A stretch of 64,000 nt of DNA, taken from NCBI RefSeq assembly GCF_000517105.1, contig NZ_KI912148.1, positions 738,518 through 802,517 on the forward strand, given 5' to 3'. Numbering within the stretch: the first letter of the stretch is position 1; each line of letters opens with the position of its first letter. Shown here in pieces: positions 18,218-27,538 of the stretch. The notes under the pieces were generated by a model, which searched no databases, was not told the DNA's origin, and saw only the letters and a list, made by a program, of their open reading frames with translations. Source of the stretch: Fischerella sp. PCC 9605. GTDB taxonomy: Bacteria > Cyanobacteriota > Cyanobacteriia > Cyanobacteriales > Nostocaceae. The position numbers were made by a program, and so were the translations under genes.

Positions 18218-18582
18218 CTGACAAGACGTTCTGGAGCGACGTAGAGTAATTTAACTTTACCTTGGATAATGTATTGTTCGCGCGATCGCGTTTGATAAGA
18301 ATTGAGACTGCTATTGAGAAATGTTGCCGCAATCCCATTTTTTCGCAGTGCTTCTACTTGATCTTGCATTAAGGCTATTAAAGGCGATACCATCACTGTT
18401 AAACCTTTTTTGATCAGTGCTGGTAGTTGAAAGCACAAAGATTTTCCACCACCAGTAGGCATGACAATCAGCGAATCCCGATTAGAAAGCGCATTTTCGA
18501 TCACTTGCCGCTGTCCGGGGCGAAAGTTATCGTAACCGAAGTGATATTTCAGCGCTGCTTATAAACTGGGATACTGAGACAT
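18218..18582 (-). pseudogene. recQ 5' fragment (recQ')
   Basis: Begins MSQYPSL and then TAA where recQ has GAA (codon 8), continues in frame as recQ to codon 121, and ends abruptly at 18218 in the SDR of APERLVSDR. Across the 96 residues of its main open stretch it differs from RecQ at a single residue, although about 16 bases differ, so nearly all changes are silent. That pattern fits descent from a working recQ allele rather than free decay of a local copy. Confidence 0.85.
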
Positions 18583-18668
18583 GGCGATCGCTTTTTCGGG
18601 GCTTTCTGCGTGGGTAGTTATGAAGATATCAGGATTTTAACAATACTCCCGGCTGGAAGTCGCGATAA
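18218..18668. repeat. Direct repeat R1, second copy
   Basis: See copy 17269-17719. It extends 86 bases upstream of the recQ' start codon to GTCGCGATAA. Beyond that the two loci differ (AAGGTATTTGG at the intact gene, TAATGGGAAAC here). Confidence 0.9.
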
Positions 18669-18766
18669 TAATGGGAAACAGTAGCCATAATATAGGTAGT
18701 TAAAGCTAACAAGCAAAAGGCATGACCTAAAAAAACCAGCGAAACTTTACTAGGAGACAGAAAACA

Positions 18767-19402
18767 ATGGTCAGCAGCCTTAAGGAACTCTTAAATCACC
18801 CAGAACTTGCACACATTGATGACCCAGAGGAAAAATTCATCACTAGTGGTGTAAGCTGGCAAATGTATGAAGCGTTACTAGCCAAACTAGAAGATAACTC
18901 TCATTACCGTGTCACTTACTTAGATGAAATATTAGAAATTGTGTCACCGTCTATCAGACATGAAAATATCAAAAAACGTTTGGCTATTTTGATAGAACGC
19001 TATCTCTACTCTCAGCGAATTCGCTTCAGTCCGATGGGGAGTTCCACTATTAAAAAACAACTCAAGCAAGCTGGGGTTGAACCAGATGAATGTTATTGCA
19101 TTGGCGAGAAAAAAGATATCCCAGACTTAGCTATAGAGGTGATTGTCACCAGCGGTAGCATTGACAAGCTAGAAATTTACCGACGCTTGGGAGTTGCTGA
19201 AGTTTGGATTTGGCAAATCAATCGACTCAGACTTTACCATTTGCGGGAAGAAACACCATCTGAGTTTTTAGATACTTACGGCTACGAACAGATTATGTTG
19301 AGTGAATTATTGCCAAAACTAAATATTGCTTTATTGGAACAATGCGTCCAGATTTCAGACGAAATAAAAGCCATTGACCAATTTGAACAAGGTTTTTCGT
19401 AG
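18767..19402 (+). CDS. Uma2-family (DUF820) putative restriction endonuclease
   Basis: 211 aa with AGGAGA nine bases before the ATG. The PD-(D/E)XK-type nuclease core is visible: YLDEILEIVSPSIRHE, then EPDECYCIG, then LAIEVIVTSGSIDKLEIYRRLGVAEVWIW, in which E, D and the I-E-V strand line up with family metal ligands. These single genes are present in many copies in cyanobacteria; the biological role is unsettled, with links to mobile DNA. It directly follows the recQ duplication. Confidence 0.85.
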   Translation: MVSSLKELLNHPELAHIDDPEEKFITSGVSWQMYEALLAKLEDNSHYRVTYLDEILEIVSPSIRHENIKKRLAILIERYLYSQRIRFSPMGSSTIKKQLKQAGVEPDECYCIGEKKDIPDLAIEVIVTSGSIDKLEIYRRLGVAEVWIWQINRLRLYHLREETPSEFLDTYGYEQIMLSELLPKLNIALLEQCVQISDEIKAIDQFEQGFS

Positions 19403-19479
19403 AGAGTGTCTCCTATCATGTTTGGCATCAAAACGAGAATGGCTATATTTTGCTAGGCATCGTGATTTATAAGTTTTGT

Positions 19480-19735
19480 TTAAGCGTTTATAACGAAGAC
19501 ATAAGCATTTGCCACAAATAAACAAGCTGTTGTAACTAACGTTCAAGCATTTGTAACGACAGCTTCTATATTTATAAGTTTTGCTTAAGTATTTGCAACG
19601 ATTGCATAAGCATTTGCAACAAATAAACAAGCTGTTGTAACTAACGTTCAAGCATTTATAACCAAGGCTTCTGTGTTCGCAACAAATGTACAAGTTGTCA
19701 TTACCAACGTTCAAGCATTCATAACGTTGCTGCTG
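19480..19735. repeat. Degenerate tandem array, 15-bp subunits in a 105-bp period
   Basis: A 52-base segment at 19501-19552 recurs at 19606-19657 with one mismatch (offset 105, seven times 15). Subunits resemble CAAGCATTTGTAACG and AACAAGCTGTTGTAA. On the plus strand it reads QAVVTNVQAF...FATNVQVVITNVQAF with two stops, like a decayed repeat-protein gene. The core AACAAGCTGT(C/T)GT is shared with the 21-bp array at 44409-44534. Confidence 0.7.
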
Positions 19736-19744
19736 CAAAATTAC

Positions 19745-20326
19745 TCAAAACATTCTGAAGATTCTCGCTAGGCTTCGCATCGCACGAGTAGTAATATTAT
19801 GCTGATGCCAAGCTTGATAGAAATCTGGGTAAGGCATATTTTGGGCACAATTCCAGATTACATTGTAGCAATGAGAATCGAATTGCCAATAACCACTTAA
19901 AGCTTTGACTACCGCAAAGCTATTCTGATTATTATTTAGAATGTCAATCAAGCTAGATGCTACTAGCATACAGGTGATATAGTCCTTGATATTCGATTGC
20001 AACATTTGTACCAAAGCTGCGATCGCAATTTTATTGCCAGGGTCGACCATCCCTAAGCTTTTTGCTGCCTGCCTACGTGTCTCGTAATCCAAATTATTTG
20101 ATTCCAGCAGCTGTACTAAGGCTGCGATCGCTTTTTCATTGCCTGTGCCGATTTCCTCTAAGCTTTTTGCTGCCTGCCTACGGATGAAGTCATCCACATT
20201 ATTAGGTTGCGCTTGTTGCACCAAGACAGCGATCGCCATTTCATTGCCTGTGCCTATTTTCACTAAACTTTTTTCTACCTGCCAACAGATGTGGACAGGC
20301 ACATCATCTGACTGTAGCAGTTGCAC
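19745..20326 (-). pseudogene. HEAT-repeat C-terminal remnant of a STAND/NACHT-type protein
   Basis: 193 aa if read from GTG 20326. It has four PBS-lyase/HEAT units of the form RRQAAKSLEEIGTGNEKAIAALVQLLESNN and a tail with MPYPDFYQAWHQHNITTRAMRSL. To my knowledge that tail is the usual C-terminus of large cyanobacterial NACHT-HEAT proteins. HEAT coding continues upstream for about 14 codons to an in-frame TAA, with no start codon, P-loop or NACHT domain. It is therefore probably the 3' relic of a conflict or signalling NTPase. No ribosome site. Confidence 0.7.
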
Positions 20327-20477
20327 TAAGGCTGCAATTGCTTTTTTGCGGTCTGTCTGTTACAGTGCTGACTTAGCTTCCTTTTCAATTGTCACACATA
20401 CCATTAAAGCCCCAAGGTATTGAAACCGCAGAAGTGTCAAAATATTACTTGTAACGTTTATTCACATTCTCTTAGTT

Positions 20478-20762
20478 ATGCCGAAAGCAACTTGGAATGG
20501 TGCTGTCTTAGCCGAAAGCGACAATACTGTTGTCGTGGAAGGTAATCATTACTTTCCCCCTGATGCAATTAACAAACAGTACTTCAAGGAAAGTGACACT
20601 CACACCACTTGCCCTTGGAAAGGTGTTGCTAGTTACTACAGTATCGAAGTAGATGGACAAACCAACAAAGACGCTGCTTGGTACTATCCCAGTGCAAAAG
20701 AAAAGGCGAAGCAGATAGAGGGTTATGTTGCCTTTTGGAGAGGTGTAAAAGTCGAAGCTTAG
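20478..20762 (+). CDS. DUF427 family protein
   Basis: 94 aa, the normal size for this single-domain beta-barrel family. Family landmarks: ATWNGAVLAESDNTVVVEGNHYFP, then HTTCPWKGVASYYSI and AAWYYPSAKEKAKQIEGYVAFW. Some plant and bacterial relatives are described as possible nucleotide or small-ligand binding proteins; the function is not established. Single gene, no obvious ribosome site. Confidence 0.9.
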   Translation: MPKATWNGAVLAESDNTVVVEGNHYFPPDAINKQYFKESDTHTTCPWKGVASYYSIEVDGQTNKDAAWYYPSAKEKAKQIEGYVAFWRGVKVEA

Positions 20763-20860
20763 GATACTTCTCAAGCGATCGCACCAGCCAAAACAAGACA
20801 GATCCCCAACTTCTGACCAGAAGTAGGGGATCTTACAGTTAACTCTTGACTTTTGACTCT

Positions 20861-20888
20861 GTACAGACGTGCCATGGCACGTCTCTAC
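20861..20888. repeat. 28-bp palindrome, copy 2 (one mismatch)
   Basis: Left half GTACAGACGTGCCA, right half TGGCACGTCTCTAC; only the fourth outer base pair is broken compared with the copy at 10234. Confidence 0.8.
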
Positions 20889-20911
20889 AACTCTTGACTC
20901 TTGACTCTTAT

Positions 20912-21676
20912 TCAATCCTTAAAAAAAATCTCATAGGGCAAAAAGAAACGCTCTAGAAAACCACTAGGTAAGCCAGGATGTTGAGAACGGTAGGTTTCAA
21001 TCGCTCGTTTTTTTCTATCTATAACAGCAGAGATTGCTAATCGGCGAGCATCAGCTACATCCTCAAACTTGAGACTAAAAGACAGTGGATTTTGCCAAAA
21101 CATCCAAATTGGATATTGTAATAGTTCGGTCTGGATTCCCGATAGGGCGATCGCCTCCTGAACCAACTTGTAAGTAGCCTCATGATCGTCGTGAAAGTCT
21201 TTTTTATGGGGAACATAAACCTCTTCTGGCATAAAAGACTGTAGGTGTTGAGCTAACCGAGTCACTAGATCTTGGCGTTGGTCATTAGGCAGATTTTGCA
21301 AAGAGTTATCTATTTGATTGAGAAAGTGAATTTCTGAATTGGCAACTCCCAAAATTTGTAAGGCGTCTACAGCCTCTTGCTGGCGGATATCTGTAATTCT
21401 TTCTGGTTGAATCCACTCAGGTCTACCATAGCGTCCATCAGTCAGAAAGACCACCTGTACAGGCACTCCTAGTGACCGTTTGAGGGCGATCGTACCACCA
21501 CAGCCTAGAGTTTCATCATCTTGGTGGGGAGAAAACACCATGGCTGATTTTTGGCTAACTGCTAGTGGTTGACTTTGAAAATATAAAATCCAGCGAGACA
21601 AAATACCAGCATTGATAGAGCGAAGTTTAGCTCCAAAAGTCACTCTTAACTTACTAATAATTTCTCTGTTTCCCAT
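20912..21676 (-). CDS. PIG-L family deacetylase
   Basis: 254 aa. The zinc-binding motif SPHQDDETLGCGG (His51, Asp53, Asp54) and the later YVPHKKDFHDDHEATYKL supply the metal ligands of LmbE/PIG-L N-deacetylases. These act on N-acetylglucosaminyl compounds such as bacillithiol, mycothiol or glycolipid precursors. No partner genes for thiol synthesis are adjacent, so the substrate is unknown; a role in surface glycan modification is possible. Divergent from the amino acid permease. Confidence 0.9.
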   Translation of the reverse strand: MGNREIISKLRVTFGAKLRSINAGILSRWILYFQSQPLAVSQKSAMVFSPHQDDETLGCGGTIALKRSLGVPVQVVFLTDGRYGRPEWIQPERITDIRQQEAVDALQILGVANSEIHFLNQIDNSLQNLPNDQRQDLVTRLAQHLQSFMPEEVYVPHKKDFHDDHEATYKLVQEAIALSGIQTELLQYPIWMFWQNPLSFSLKFEDVADARRLAISAVIDRKKRAIETYRSQHPGLPSGFLERFFLPYEIFFKD

Positions 21677-21801
21677 GTTTGCTCGTGCATGTATTGCTTG
21701 ACTTTGAGAGGCATTACCTCGATTTAACTTAAATCCTGAATAATGGAAATATTAAATAGTTTTTTTATCAATGGTGCAATCAAAAGGAGGAGATTAAAAA
21801 T

Positions 21802-23094
21802 ATGCCTGTAACCAATCCACAACCCCAACTGAGACGAGAGTTAGGTGTGTTTGGTGCTACCTTAATGGGGTTGGGTTCAATTGTTGGTACAGGTGTATTT
21901 GTCAGTATTGGGATTGCCGCAGGAATTGCCGGACCTGCGGTGATTTTGGCAGTAGCAATTGGGGCGCTTGTGGCTACCTGTAATGGACTCAGCAGCGCCC
22001 AACTGGCAGCAAATCACCCCGTTAGTGGTGGTACCTATGAATATGGTTACAAATACCTGAATCCCGCCTTTGGCTTTACAGCCGGCTGGATGTTTTTGGT
22101 GGCAAAGACAGCTTCCGCTGCCACTGCTGCCTTGGGTTTTGCTGGATACTTGCTGAATCTGTTTGGTGTAAGTTCGGCTTGGGTTGTGTTCACAGCCCTT
22201 TTAGCTGTAGCGGTGATGACGCTGATTGTTTTAAATGGTATCCGTCGCTCGAATTTTACCAATATTGCGATTGTATCGGTAACGCTATTATCTTTGGGGT
22301 TTTTTGTCCTGGCTTGTTTCCCTCGTGCTATCCAAGTTGGAGTCGATAATTTTACGCCGTTTTTTACAGGTTCTCCGGCAAACTTACTCCATGCTAGTGC
22401 GTTGATGTTTGTCGCTTATACAGGTTATGGGCGCATCGCCACTCTAGGAGAAGAAGCGCGATCGCCAAGACAAACGATTCCCAAAGCGATGATAGTATGT
22501 CTGTTGCTGACAATGCTGCTTTACATGGCAGTGGCAGCAGTTGCGATTGGGGCTGTGGGAGTAGATGTCTTAGCTGATGCTACTCAGCAGACAAAAGCTG
22601 CTCCCTTGGAAGTGGCTGCCCGTAATGTTACGGGTGTCGGTGGTGCTTTTATCTTAGCAGTTGGGGCAATGACAGCAATGCTGGGTGTATTGCTGAACTT
22701 GATTTTAGGCTTATCCCGCGTGTTACTAGCAATGGGACGCCGCCACGATGCCCCCAGATTTTTAGCACGTTTGAACCAACAACAAACTACTCCCTACTGG
22801 GCTGTAGTAGTCGTTGGAGTAGCGATCGCCCTGCTGGTTTTATTAGGGAATGTCAAAACAACTTGGTCTTTTAGTGCCTTTAGCGTCTTGATTTACTATG
22901 CAATTACTAACTTAGCCGCCTTAAGACTGGAACCCCATGAGCAACTTTATCCCAAATGGGTAGCGTTTTTGGGTCTTTTATCTTGTTTATTTTTGGCTTT
23001 CTGGGTAGAGTCCTCAATCTGGCAAGTGGGTTTGGGGTTGATTGTGGCTGGGTTAATCTGGCACAAGGTGAGGCAGAAAGTAAGAGGTAGTTGA
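21802..23094 (+). CDS. APC-superfamily amino acid permease
   Basis: 430 aa with a strong AAGGAGGAG ribosome site ten bases upstream. About 12 hydrophobic spans. The start GVFGATLMGLGSIVGTGVFVSIGIAAG has the GSI(V)GTG unwound-helix motif of APC transporters, which couple amino acid or amine uptake to ion gradients in the plasma membrane. Shorter than many family members at the C-terminus. Substrate not predictable. Single gene; followed by a long STRR hairpin before der. Confidence 0.88.
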   Translation: MPVTNPQPQLRRELGVFGATLMGLGSIVGTGVFVSIGIAAGIAGPAVILAVAIGALVATCNGLSSAQLAANHPVSGGTYEYGYKYLNPAFGFTAGWMFLVAKTASAATAALGFAGYLLNLFGVSSAWVVFTALLAVAVMTLIVLNGIRRSNFTNIAIVSVTLLSLGFFVLACFPRAIQVGVDNFTPFFTGSPANLLHASALMFVAYTGYGRIATLGEEARSPRQTIPKAMIVCLLLTMLLYMAVAAVAIGAVGVDVLADATQQTKAAPLEVAARNVTGVGGAFILAVGAMTAMLGVLLNLILGLSRVLLAMGRRHDAPRFLARLNQQQTTPYWAVVVVGVAIALLVLLGNVKTTWSFSAFSVLIYYAITNLAALRLEPHEQLYPKWVAFLGLLSCLFLAFWVESSIWQVGLGLIVAGLIWHKVRQKVRGS

Positions 23095-23100
23095 ATTACG

Positions 23101-23248
23101 ACCGCAGATGCACACAAGGGACTGGGGAATAGGGACTGGGGCAATGGGCAATGGGCAATGGGCATCGGGCATAGGTAAGAAAACCAATTCCCAATTCCCA
23201 ATCCCCGATCCCTGATACCCAATCCCCGATACCCAATCCCCAGTCCCT
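23101..23248. repeat. Facing STRR runs before der
   Basis: GGGACTGGGG...GGGCAATGGGCAATGGGC heptamers followed by CCAATTCCCAATCCCCGATCC complements. They form a long stem-loop between the permease stop and the der promoter region. Confidence 0.7.
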
Positions 23249-23320
23249 TTTATTCGCAGGCAAACAATAGTGTAAGCTCAAATCGCTACAATAAAGATTT
23301 GCAGTATTCTGCATCTAGTG

Positions 23321-24682
23321 ATGAAACTTCCTATTGTTGCTATTATTGGTCGCCCAAATGTGGGCAAATCTACCCTCGTCAATCGTTTGGCGGGCGAGCA
23401 ATCTGCTATTGTTTTTGATGAACCGGGAGTAACGCGCGATCGCACTTATCTACCTGCTTTCTGGGGCGATCGCGAGTTTTTGGTTGTCGATACTGGTGGT
23501 TTAGTATTCAATGATGACACCGAATTTTTACCACTGATTCGCCAACAGGTAATGGCAGCCCTATCAGAAGCCAGTGCTGCTATTTTTGTAGTTGATGGTA
23601 CCACAGGCCCAACAGTAGCTGATGAAGAAATCGCTGCATGGTTGCGACAACAACCCGTACCTGTGCTATTGGCTGTAAATAAATGTGAATCTCCACAACA
23701 AGGTTTAATTCAAGCTGCCGAATTCTGGAACTTGGGATTGAGCGAACCTTTTCCCATCTCTGCTATTCATGGTAGCGGCACAGGAGAATTACTTGACGCA
23801 CTGATTGCTTACCTACCACCCGTAACAGAAGTTCCAGAAACTCATGAAATTAATGTGGCAATTGTGGGACGCCCAAATGTTGGGAAATCGAGTCTCTTGA
23901 ATGCTTTTGTGGGCGAAGAGAGGGCGATAGTTAGCCCAATTTCTGGTACTACCCGCGATGCCATTGATACAATTGTTGAACGCAACGGGCAAACTTACCG
24001 CTTGATTGATACAGCGGGAATTCGGAAAAAGAAAAATGTGGAATATGGCCCCGAATTCTTTAGTATCAACCGGGCTTTCAAAGCAATTCGCCGCGCTGAA
24101 GTGGTTTTATTAGTGATAGATGCCCTTGATGGTGTCACCGAACAAGACCAAAAATTAGCTGGGCGAGTGATAGAAGAAGGTCGAGCCTGCATTCTTGTGG
24201 TAAATAAATGGGATGCAGTCGAAAAAGACTCTTACACGATTTACGATTACGAAAAACATCTGCAAGAACGACTGCATTTTACTGAATGGGCAGAAACAAT
24301 CTTTGTCAGTGCCTTGACTGGACAAAGGGTAGAAAAGATTTTGGAATTGGTAAATCAGGCAGCAGAGGAACACAAACGTCGGGTAAGCACATCGGTAATT
24401 AACGAAGTTTTAGAAGAAGCTACTCGTTGGCATTCGCCGCCAGTCAGTCGAAGTGGAAAACAGGGCAAAATTTATTACGGTACGCAAGTTAGCACCCAGC
24501 CGCCTACAATAGCATTATTTGTCAACGAAGCTAAACGCTTTAACGACAACTACCGCCGCTACATCGAGCGACAATTCCGGCAACAACTAGGGTTTAAGGG
24601 TACTCCTATCCGGTTGTTGTGGCGGAGTAAAAAAGCTCGGGAAGTGGAAAATGCTAATGTTAATAGAGCTGCCCGCGTTTAA
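23321..24682 (+). CDS. der: Ribosome biogenesis GTPase Der (EngA)
   Basis: 453 aa from ATG 23321 (a GTG precedes it by one codon). Two tandem GTPase domains: the first with [17 protein letters not shown] and NKCE, the second with [22 protein letters not shown] and NKWD. A C-terminal KH-like domain follows (residues about 355-453). Der is essential for maturation of the 50S ribosomal subunit. Normal length. The next gene on the same strand, an EcfT-type permease, is separated by a 460-base repeat block. Confidence 0.95.
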   Translation: MKLPIVAIIGRPNVGKSTLVNRLAGEQSAIVFDEPGVTRDRTYLPAFWGDREFLVVDTGGLVFNDDTEFLPLIRQQVMAALSEASAAIFVVDGTTGPTVADEEIAAWLRQQPVPVLLAVNKCESPQQGLIQAAEFWNLGLSEPFPISAIHGSGTGELLDALIAYLPPVTEVPETHEINVAIVGRPNVGKSSLLNAFVGEERAIVSPISGTTRDAIDTIVERNGQTYRLIDTAGIRKKKNVEYGPEFFSINRAFKAIRRAEVVLLVIDALDGVTEQDQKLAGRVIEEGRACILVVNKWDAVEKDSYTIYDYEKHLQERLHFTEWAETIFVSALTGQRVEKILELVNQAAEEHKRRVSTSVINEVLEEATRWHSPPVSRSGKQGKIYYGTQVSTQPPTIALFVNEAKRFNDNYRRYIERQFRQQLGFKGTPIRLLWRSKKAREVENANVNRAARV

Positions 24683-24730
24683 TAATTGTCATTTGTCATC
24701 TGTCATTTGTCCTTTGTTAATGACTAATGA

Positions 24731-25112
24731 CCCTTGCGGGTACTCTGCGAGAAGCCCTACTCTGCGAGAAGCCGCGCTGCGCGCGTCTACGGGTACTCTG
24801 CGAGAAGCCGAGTAAAGCGCGTCTACGCCAGTCCCCCCTAAAGGCAGAAGCCCTTCGGGTTCGCCACTTTCCCCTATAGGCAGAAGCCAAGACGGGAAGT
24901 GGTCTCACTCCTGAGGGGGCTGGTCTCACCGCGCTGCGCGCGTCTACGCCAGTCGCACCCTGCACCGAAGCCCTCCGGGTACTCTACGAGAAGCCGCGCT
25001 GCGCGCGTCTACGCCAGTCCCCCCTAAAGGCAAAAGCCAAGACGGGGGCTGGTCTCACCGCCCTGCGGGCGTCTACATGGGGGAGACCCCCTTTGGAGCG
25101 CGCTGGCTCACT
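24731..25112. repeat. SDR cluster between der and ecfT
   Basis: At least eight units of the short dispersed repeat built from GTACTCTGCGAGAAGCCG and CGCGCTGCGCGCGTCTACG modules, alternating with AAGACGGG...GGTCTCACC and GGAGACCCCCTTTGGAGCG modules. ATGACTAATGAC STRRs flank both sides. Six-frame openings here come from the lack of stops in G+C-rich repeats and are not genes. Confidence 0.8.
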
Positions 25113-25145
25113 AATGACCAATGACTAATGACTGATAACTAAAAA

Positions 25146-26075
25146 ATGGATTTACTGCGATCGCTACCAATTGGTCTTTACTTAGAACAACCCCAAACTT
25201 GGTTGCATAAACTCGATCCACGAGTCAAATTCATCTGGTTGATGAGTTTTCTGACAACCTACGTTTTTGCTAACAACTTGTGGCGAGTGCTGCTAGTGGT
25301 ACTGTTGATTATTGCTACCTTAGTCGCCAGAATTCCCAAGCGAGTTTGGCAACAACAGATGGGCTGGCTGTTGATGCTGTGCTTTTTTGTGTTAGCGATC
25401 GCCGCTATTAGCCCTGATGGGCTTGGTATAAAATATCAACCCAGATTGCCAGCTAATGAAGCAGTCTTAACAGCAACATCAAACCCAAATACTTCAAAAA
25501 CTGTTGCACCTTTACCAGCAAAAAATCAACAAAACTACAGTTACGTACTATTTGAAAAAGGGGCAGTCAAAGTTACTCGCCGTTCGCTAGATTTAGCGAT
25601 CAGTTTGAGTACGATATTATTTACTGTTATTTACAGCACTAACTTATATCTGCTCACAACCGCACCTGAAGAAATTACAGCCGGGATCGAAAGCTTAATG
25701 CAACCTTTGCGAAGGTTTAAGTTACCTGTCACCGAACTTACACTAACTTTGACTTTATCTTTGCGGTTTATACCTTTAGTTTTAGAAGAAGTACAGAATT
25801 TAATTCGCTCGATTATGACGAGAGCAATTAATTGGAAAAAGTTAGGATTCAAAGGAGCAGTTAAAGTTTGGCTGCTAGTAGCAGAGAGACTATTAGAAAA
25901 TCTGCTATTAAGGGCAGAACAAATGGCAAATGCAATGATGGTGCGGGGTTTTACCAGCCCTAGCGAACATCAGGTCAGGTGGCACGATTTACGGCTCAAA
26001 AAACGTGACTGGTTGGCGATCGCAACTTTAATATTATTTTGGGGAGTGCGGTTGGCAATAGGTACTGAAGTTTGA
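25146..26075 (+). CDS. Energy-coupling factor transporter transmembrane protein
   Basis: 309 aa of the CbiQ/EcfT family. The N-terminal start TWLHKLDPRVKFIWLMS is diagnostic. Several membrane spans follow, and the C-terminal coupling helix carries an Ala-x-x-x-Arg-Gly box (ANAMMVRGF) that contacts the ECF ATPases. A loop of about 55 residues after DGLGIKY is longer than usual. ECF modules import vitamins or metal ions using a substrate-specific S component; none is adjacent, so this is a shared-type T component. Confidence 0.85.
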   Translation: MDLLRSLPIGLYLEQPQTWLHKLDPRVKFIWLMSFLTTYVFANNLWRVLLVVLLIIATLVARIPKRVWQQQMGWLLMLCFFVLAIAAISPDGLGIKYQPRLPANEAVLTATSNPNTSKTVAPLPAKNQQNYSYVLFEKGAVKVTRRSLDLAISLSTILFTVIYSTNLYLLTTAPEEITAGIESLMQPLRRFKLPVTELTLTLTLSLRFIPLVLEEVQNLIRSIMTRAINWKKLGFKGAVKVWLLVAERLLENLLLRAEQMANAMMVRGFTSPSEHQVRWHDLRLKKRDWLAIATLILFWGVRLAIGTEV

Positions 26076-26164
26076 CACTCTCCTATCATGTCCGCTTGAA
26101 CACTTATATTATCCGCCTGTGTCGGTAATTGGTGATTGGTAATTGGTAATTGGGATATTACCTA

Positions 26165-26200
26165 ATAGTTGCGATGGTCAAAGACCGCTCCTTCGGAGCA
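26165..26200. repeat. GCGATG...CATCGC hairpin
   Basis: GCTCC-TTC-GGAGC nested in GCGATGG...CATCGC forms a hairpin downstream of ecfT. It may end its transcript, although no T-run follows. Confidence 0.45.
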
Positions 26201-26251
26201 TCGCAGTGGGAATATAAAGCAATACGCTTGGTGATAAGCCCACAATCCTTT

Positions 26252-26303
26252 GTAGAGACGCGTACGCCACAGGCGTTCCCGCAGGGTAATTTCGCGTCTC
26301 TAC
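26252..26303. repeat. 28-bp-type palindrome split by an SDR
   Basis: The outer arms GTAGAGACGCG and CGCGTCTCTAC match the outer part of the 28-bp palindrome family. The middle contains about 25 extra bases, TACGCCACAGGCGTTCCC and on to GCAGGGT, the SDR signature seen elsewhere. Confidence 0.65.
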
Positions 26304-26323
26304 TCGTATATTCTATTATTGCT

Positions 26324-27430
26324 CTACGATAACATTTGGCTTTTTTCAAGCTTGATATTATCTTGTTGCTTCTCCTCCTCAGGTGCTTCACTAAATCTCC
26401 CCTCACGCCAATTATCGCCAACACTTTTAATAAAACTCGCCAAAGGTATAGCAACTAATAGCCCTAGTAATCCTCCCAATTTTGCCCCTATTAATAATGA
26501 AATCACTACCCAAACGGGATTTAAACCAGTTAAATTACTAAGAATACGAGGAGCCACAAAATTATAATTAAATTGGTCGATCGCCACCGCTACAACTAAA
26601 ACCTCTACTCCCAACCAAAAATTATTTAATGCCACTAACGAGCTCACAATACTAATACCAATTCCTGTACCAAAGGGAAACAAAGCAAAAAAACCAATCA
26701 CTAGCCCAAACAGTAGACTTAAAGGAACCCGCAACGCTAAAAACGCTAGTGTAATTCCTGATGCCAGGATAGTAGCCAATGTCACCTGACCAATAAAATA
26801 ATTTTGAAAATCTTCCTGCAATGACTGGCGCACTTGTGATCCGACACGCGATGGCAACCACAGAAACATACCATCCCAGAGACGTTCTCCGTTAAAAACT
26901 AAGTAGAAAGTCAGCACTACTGTCAGCAAGACATTGACTAGACTACCGATGGTATCTAGAGCTAGAGTTAGTATCCGACCGGTGAAATTTTGAATTTGGT
27001 TGGATATTCTATCGAGAAGTTGAGGTATTAAGCCACTTAAATGAACTGGTAACTGTTCTGTAGTTGCCCAATTTTGGAACGCTTGCAATTGTTGTCTGCC
27101 AGAATCAATCCATGTGGGCAAAATGTTAGCCAGTTCATTGAGTTGTTGGATGATTAGCGGTACTAAGGTGATACCTACAGCTGCCAATATTAATACAGCT
27201 AACAACAAGACTCCCGAAATAGCTACGTTACGTTGCACGCCTTGTTTCTGGAAAAAGCGGATGGGATAATCCAGAATAAAAGCTAAGAGGACGGCGGCAA
27301 CAAAAATGCTTACCAAAGGTTGAAAATAATTAATTACCTGAAGCAATACCCAACCATTGAGGATGGTAAGGGGAAATGCTAAGGCTAAAGTTAACCATCT
27401 GGGCAGTTTGTTTGCTGATTCCATCATCAT
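26324..27430 (-). CDS. AI-2E family transporter (PerM-like)
   Basis: 368 aa with about eight membrane spans. It begins with the typical PRWLTLALAFPLTILNGWVLL start and ends with the conserved GFFALFPFGTGIGI and LTGLNPVWVVISLLIGAKLGGLLG segments of the PF01594 family. Members export small molecules or act as Na+/H+ antiporters; the autoinducer-2 label does not prove that substrate. Three consecutive Met codons at the start leave one to two residues uncertain. Its promoter region is overrun with STRRs. Confidence 0.9.
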   Translation of the reverse strand: MMMESANKLPRWLTLALAFPLTILNGWVLLQVINYFQPLVSIFVAAVLLAFILDYPIRFFQKQGVQRNVAISGVLLLAVLILAAVGITLVPLIIQQLNELANILPTWIDSGRQQLQAFQNWATTEQLPVHLSGLIPQLLDRISNQIQNFTGRILTLALDTIGSLVNVLLTVVLTFYLVFNGERLWDGMFLWLPSRVGSQVRQSLQEDFQNYFIGQVTLATILASGITLAFLALRVPLSLLFGLVIGFFALFPFGTGIGISIVSSLVALNNFWLGVEVLVVAVAIDQFNYNFVAPRILSNLTGLNPVWVVISLLIGAKLGGLLGLLVAIPLASFIKSVGDNWREGRFSEAPEEEKQQDNIKLEKSQMLS

Positions 27431-27538
27431 TCGGGGATAGGAATTTGTTAGTTGTTGATTGTTAGTGGTTAGTGGTTGGTGGTTAGTAGTTGGTGGTTGG
27501 TTGTTAGTTGTTGGTGGTTAGTAGTTAGTAGTTAGTGG
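27431..27538. repeat. GGTTAGTGGTTGGTGG STRR run
   Basis: About 14 units of TTAGTTG/GTTGGTG-type heptamers fill the space between the AI-2E start and the Nudix stop. The adjoining G/C-rich block continues into the Nudix gene and forms its last codons. Confidence 0.7.

Noticed and set aside
19355-19738. Cysteine-rich reverse-strand protein of 127 residues
   Set aside because: It is the antisense reading of a tandem DNA array (period 15 bp); no ribosome site.
24717-24965. 82-residue Arg-rich reverse frame
   Set aside because: It is entirely SDR modules; other copies of the repeat give the same peptides.
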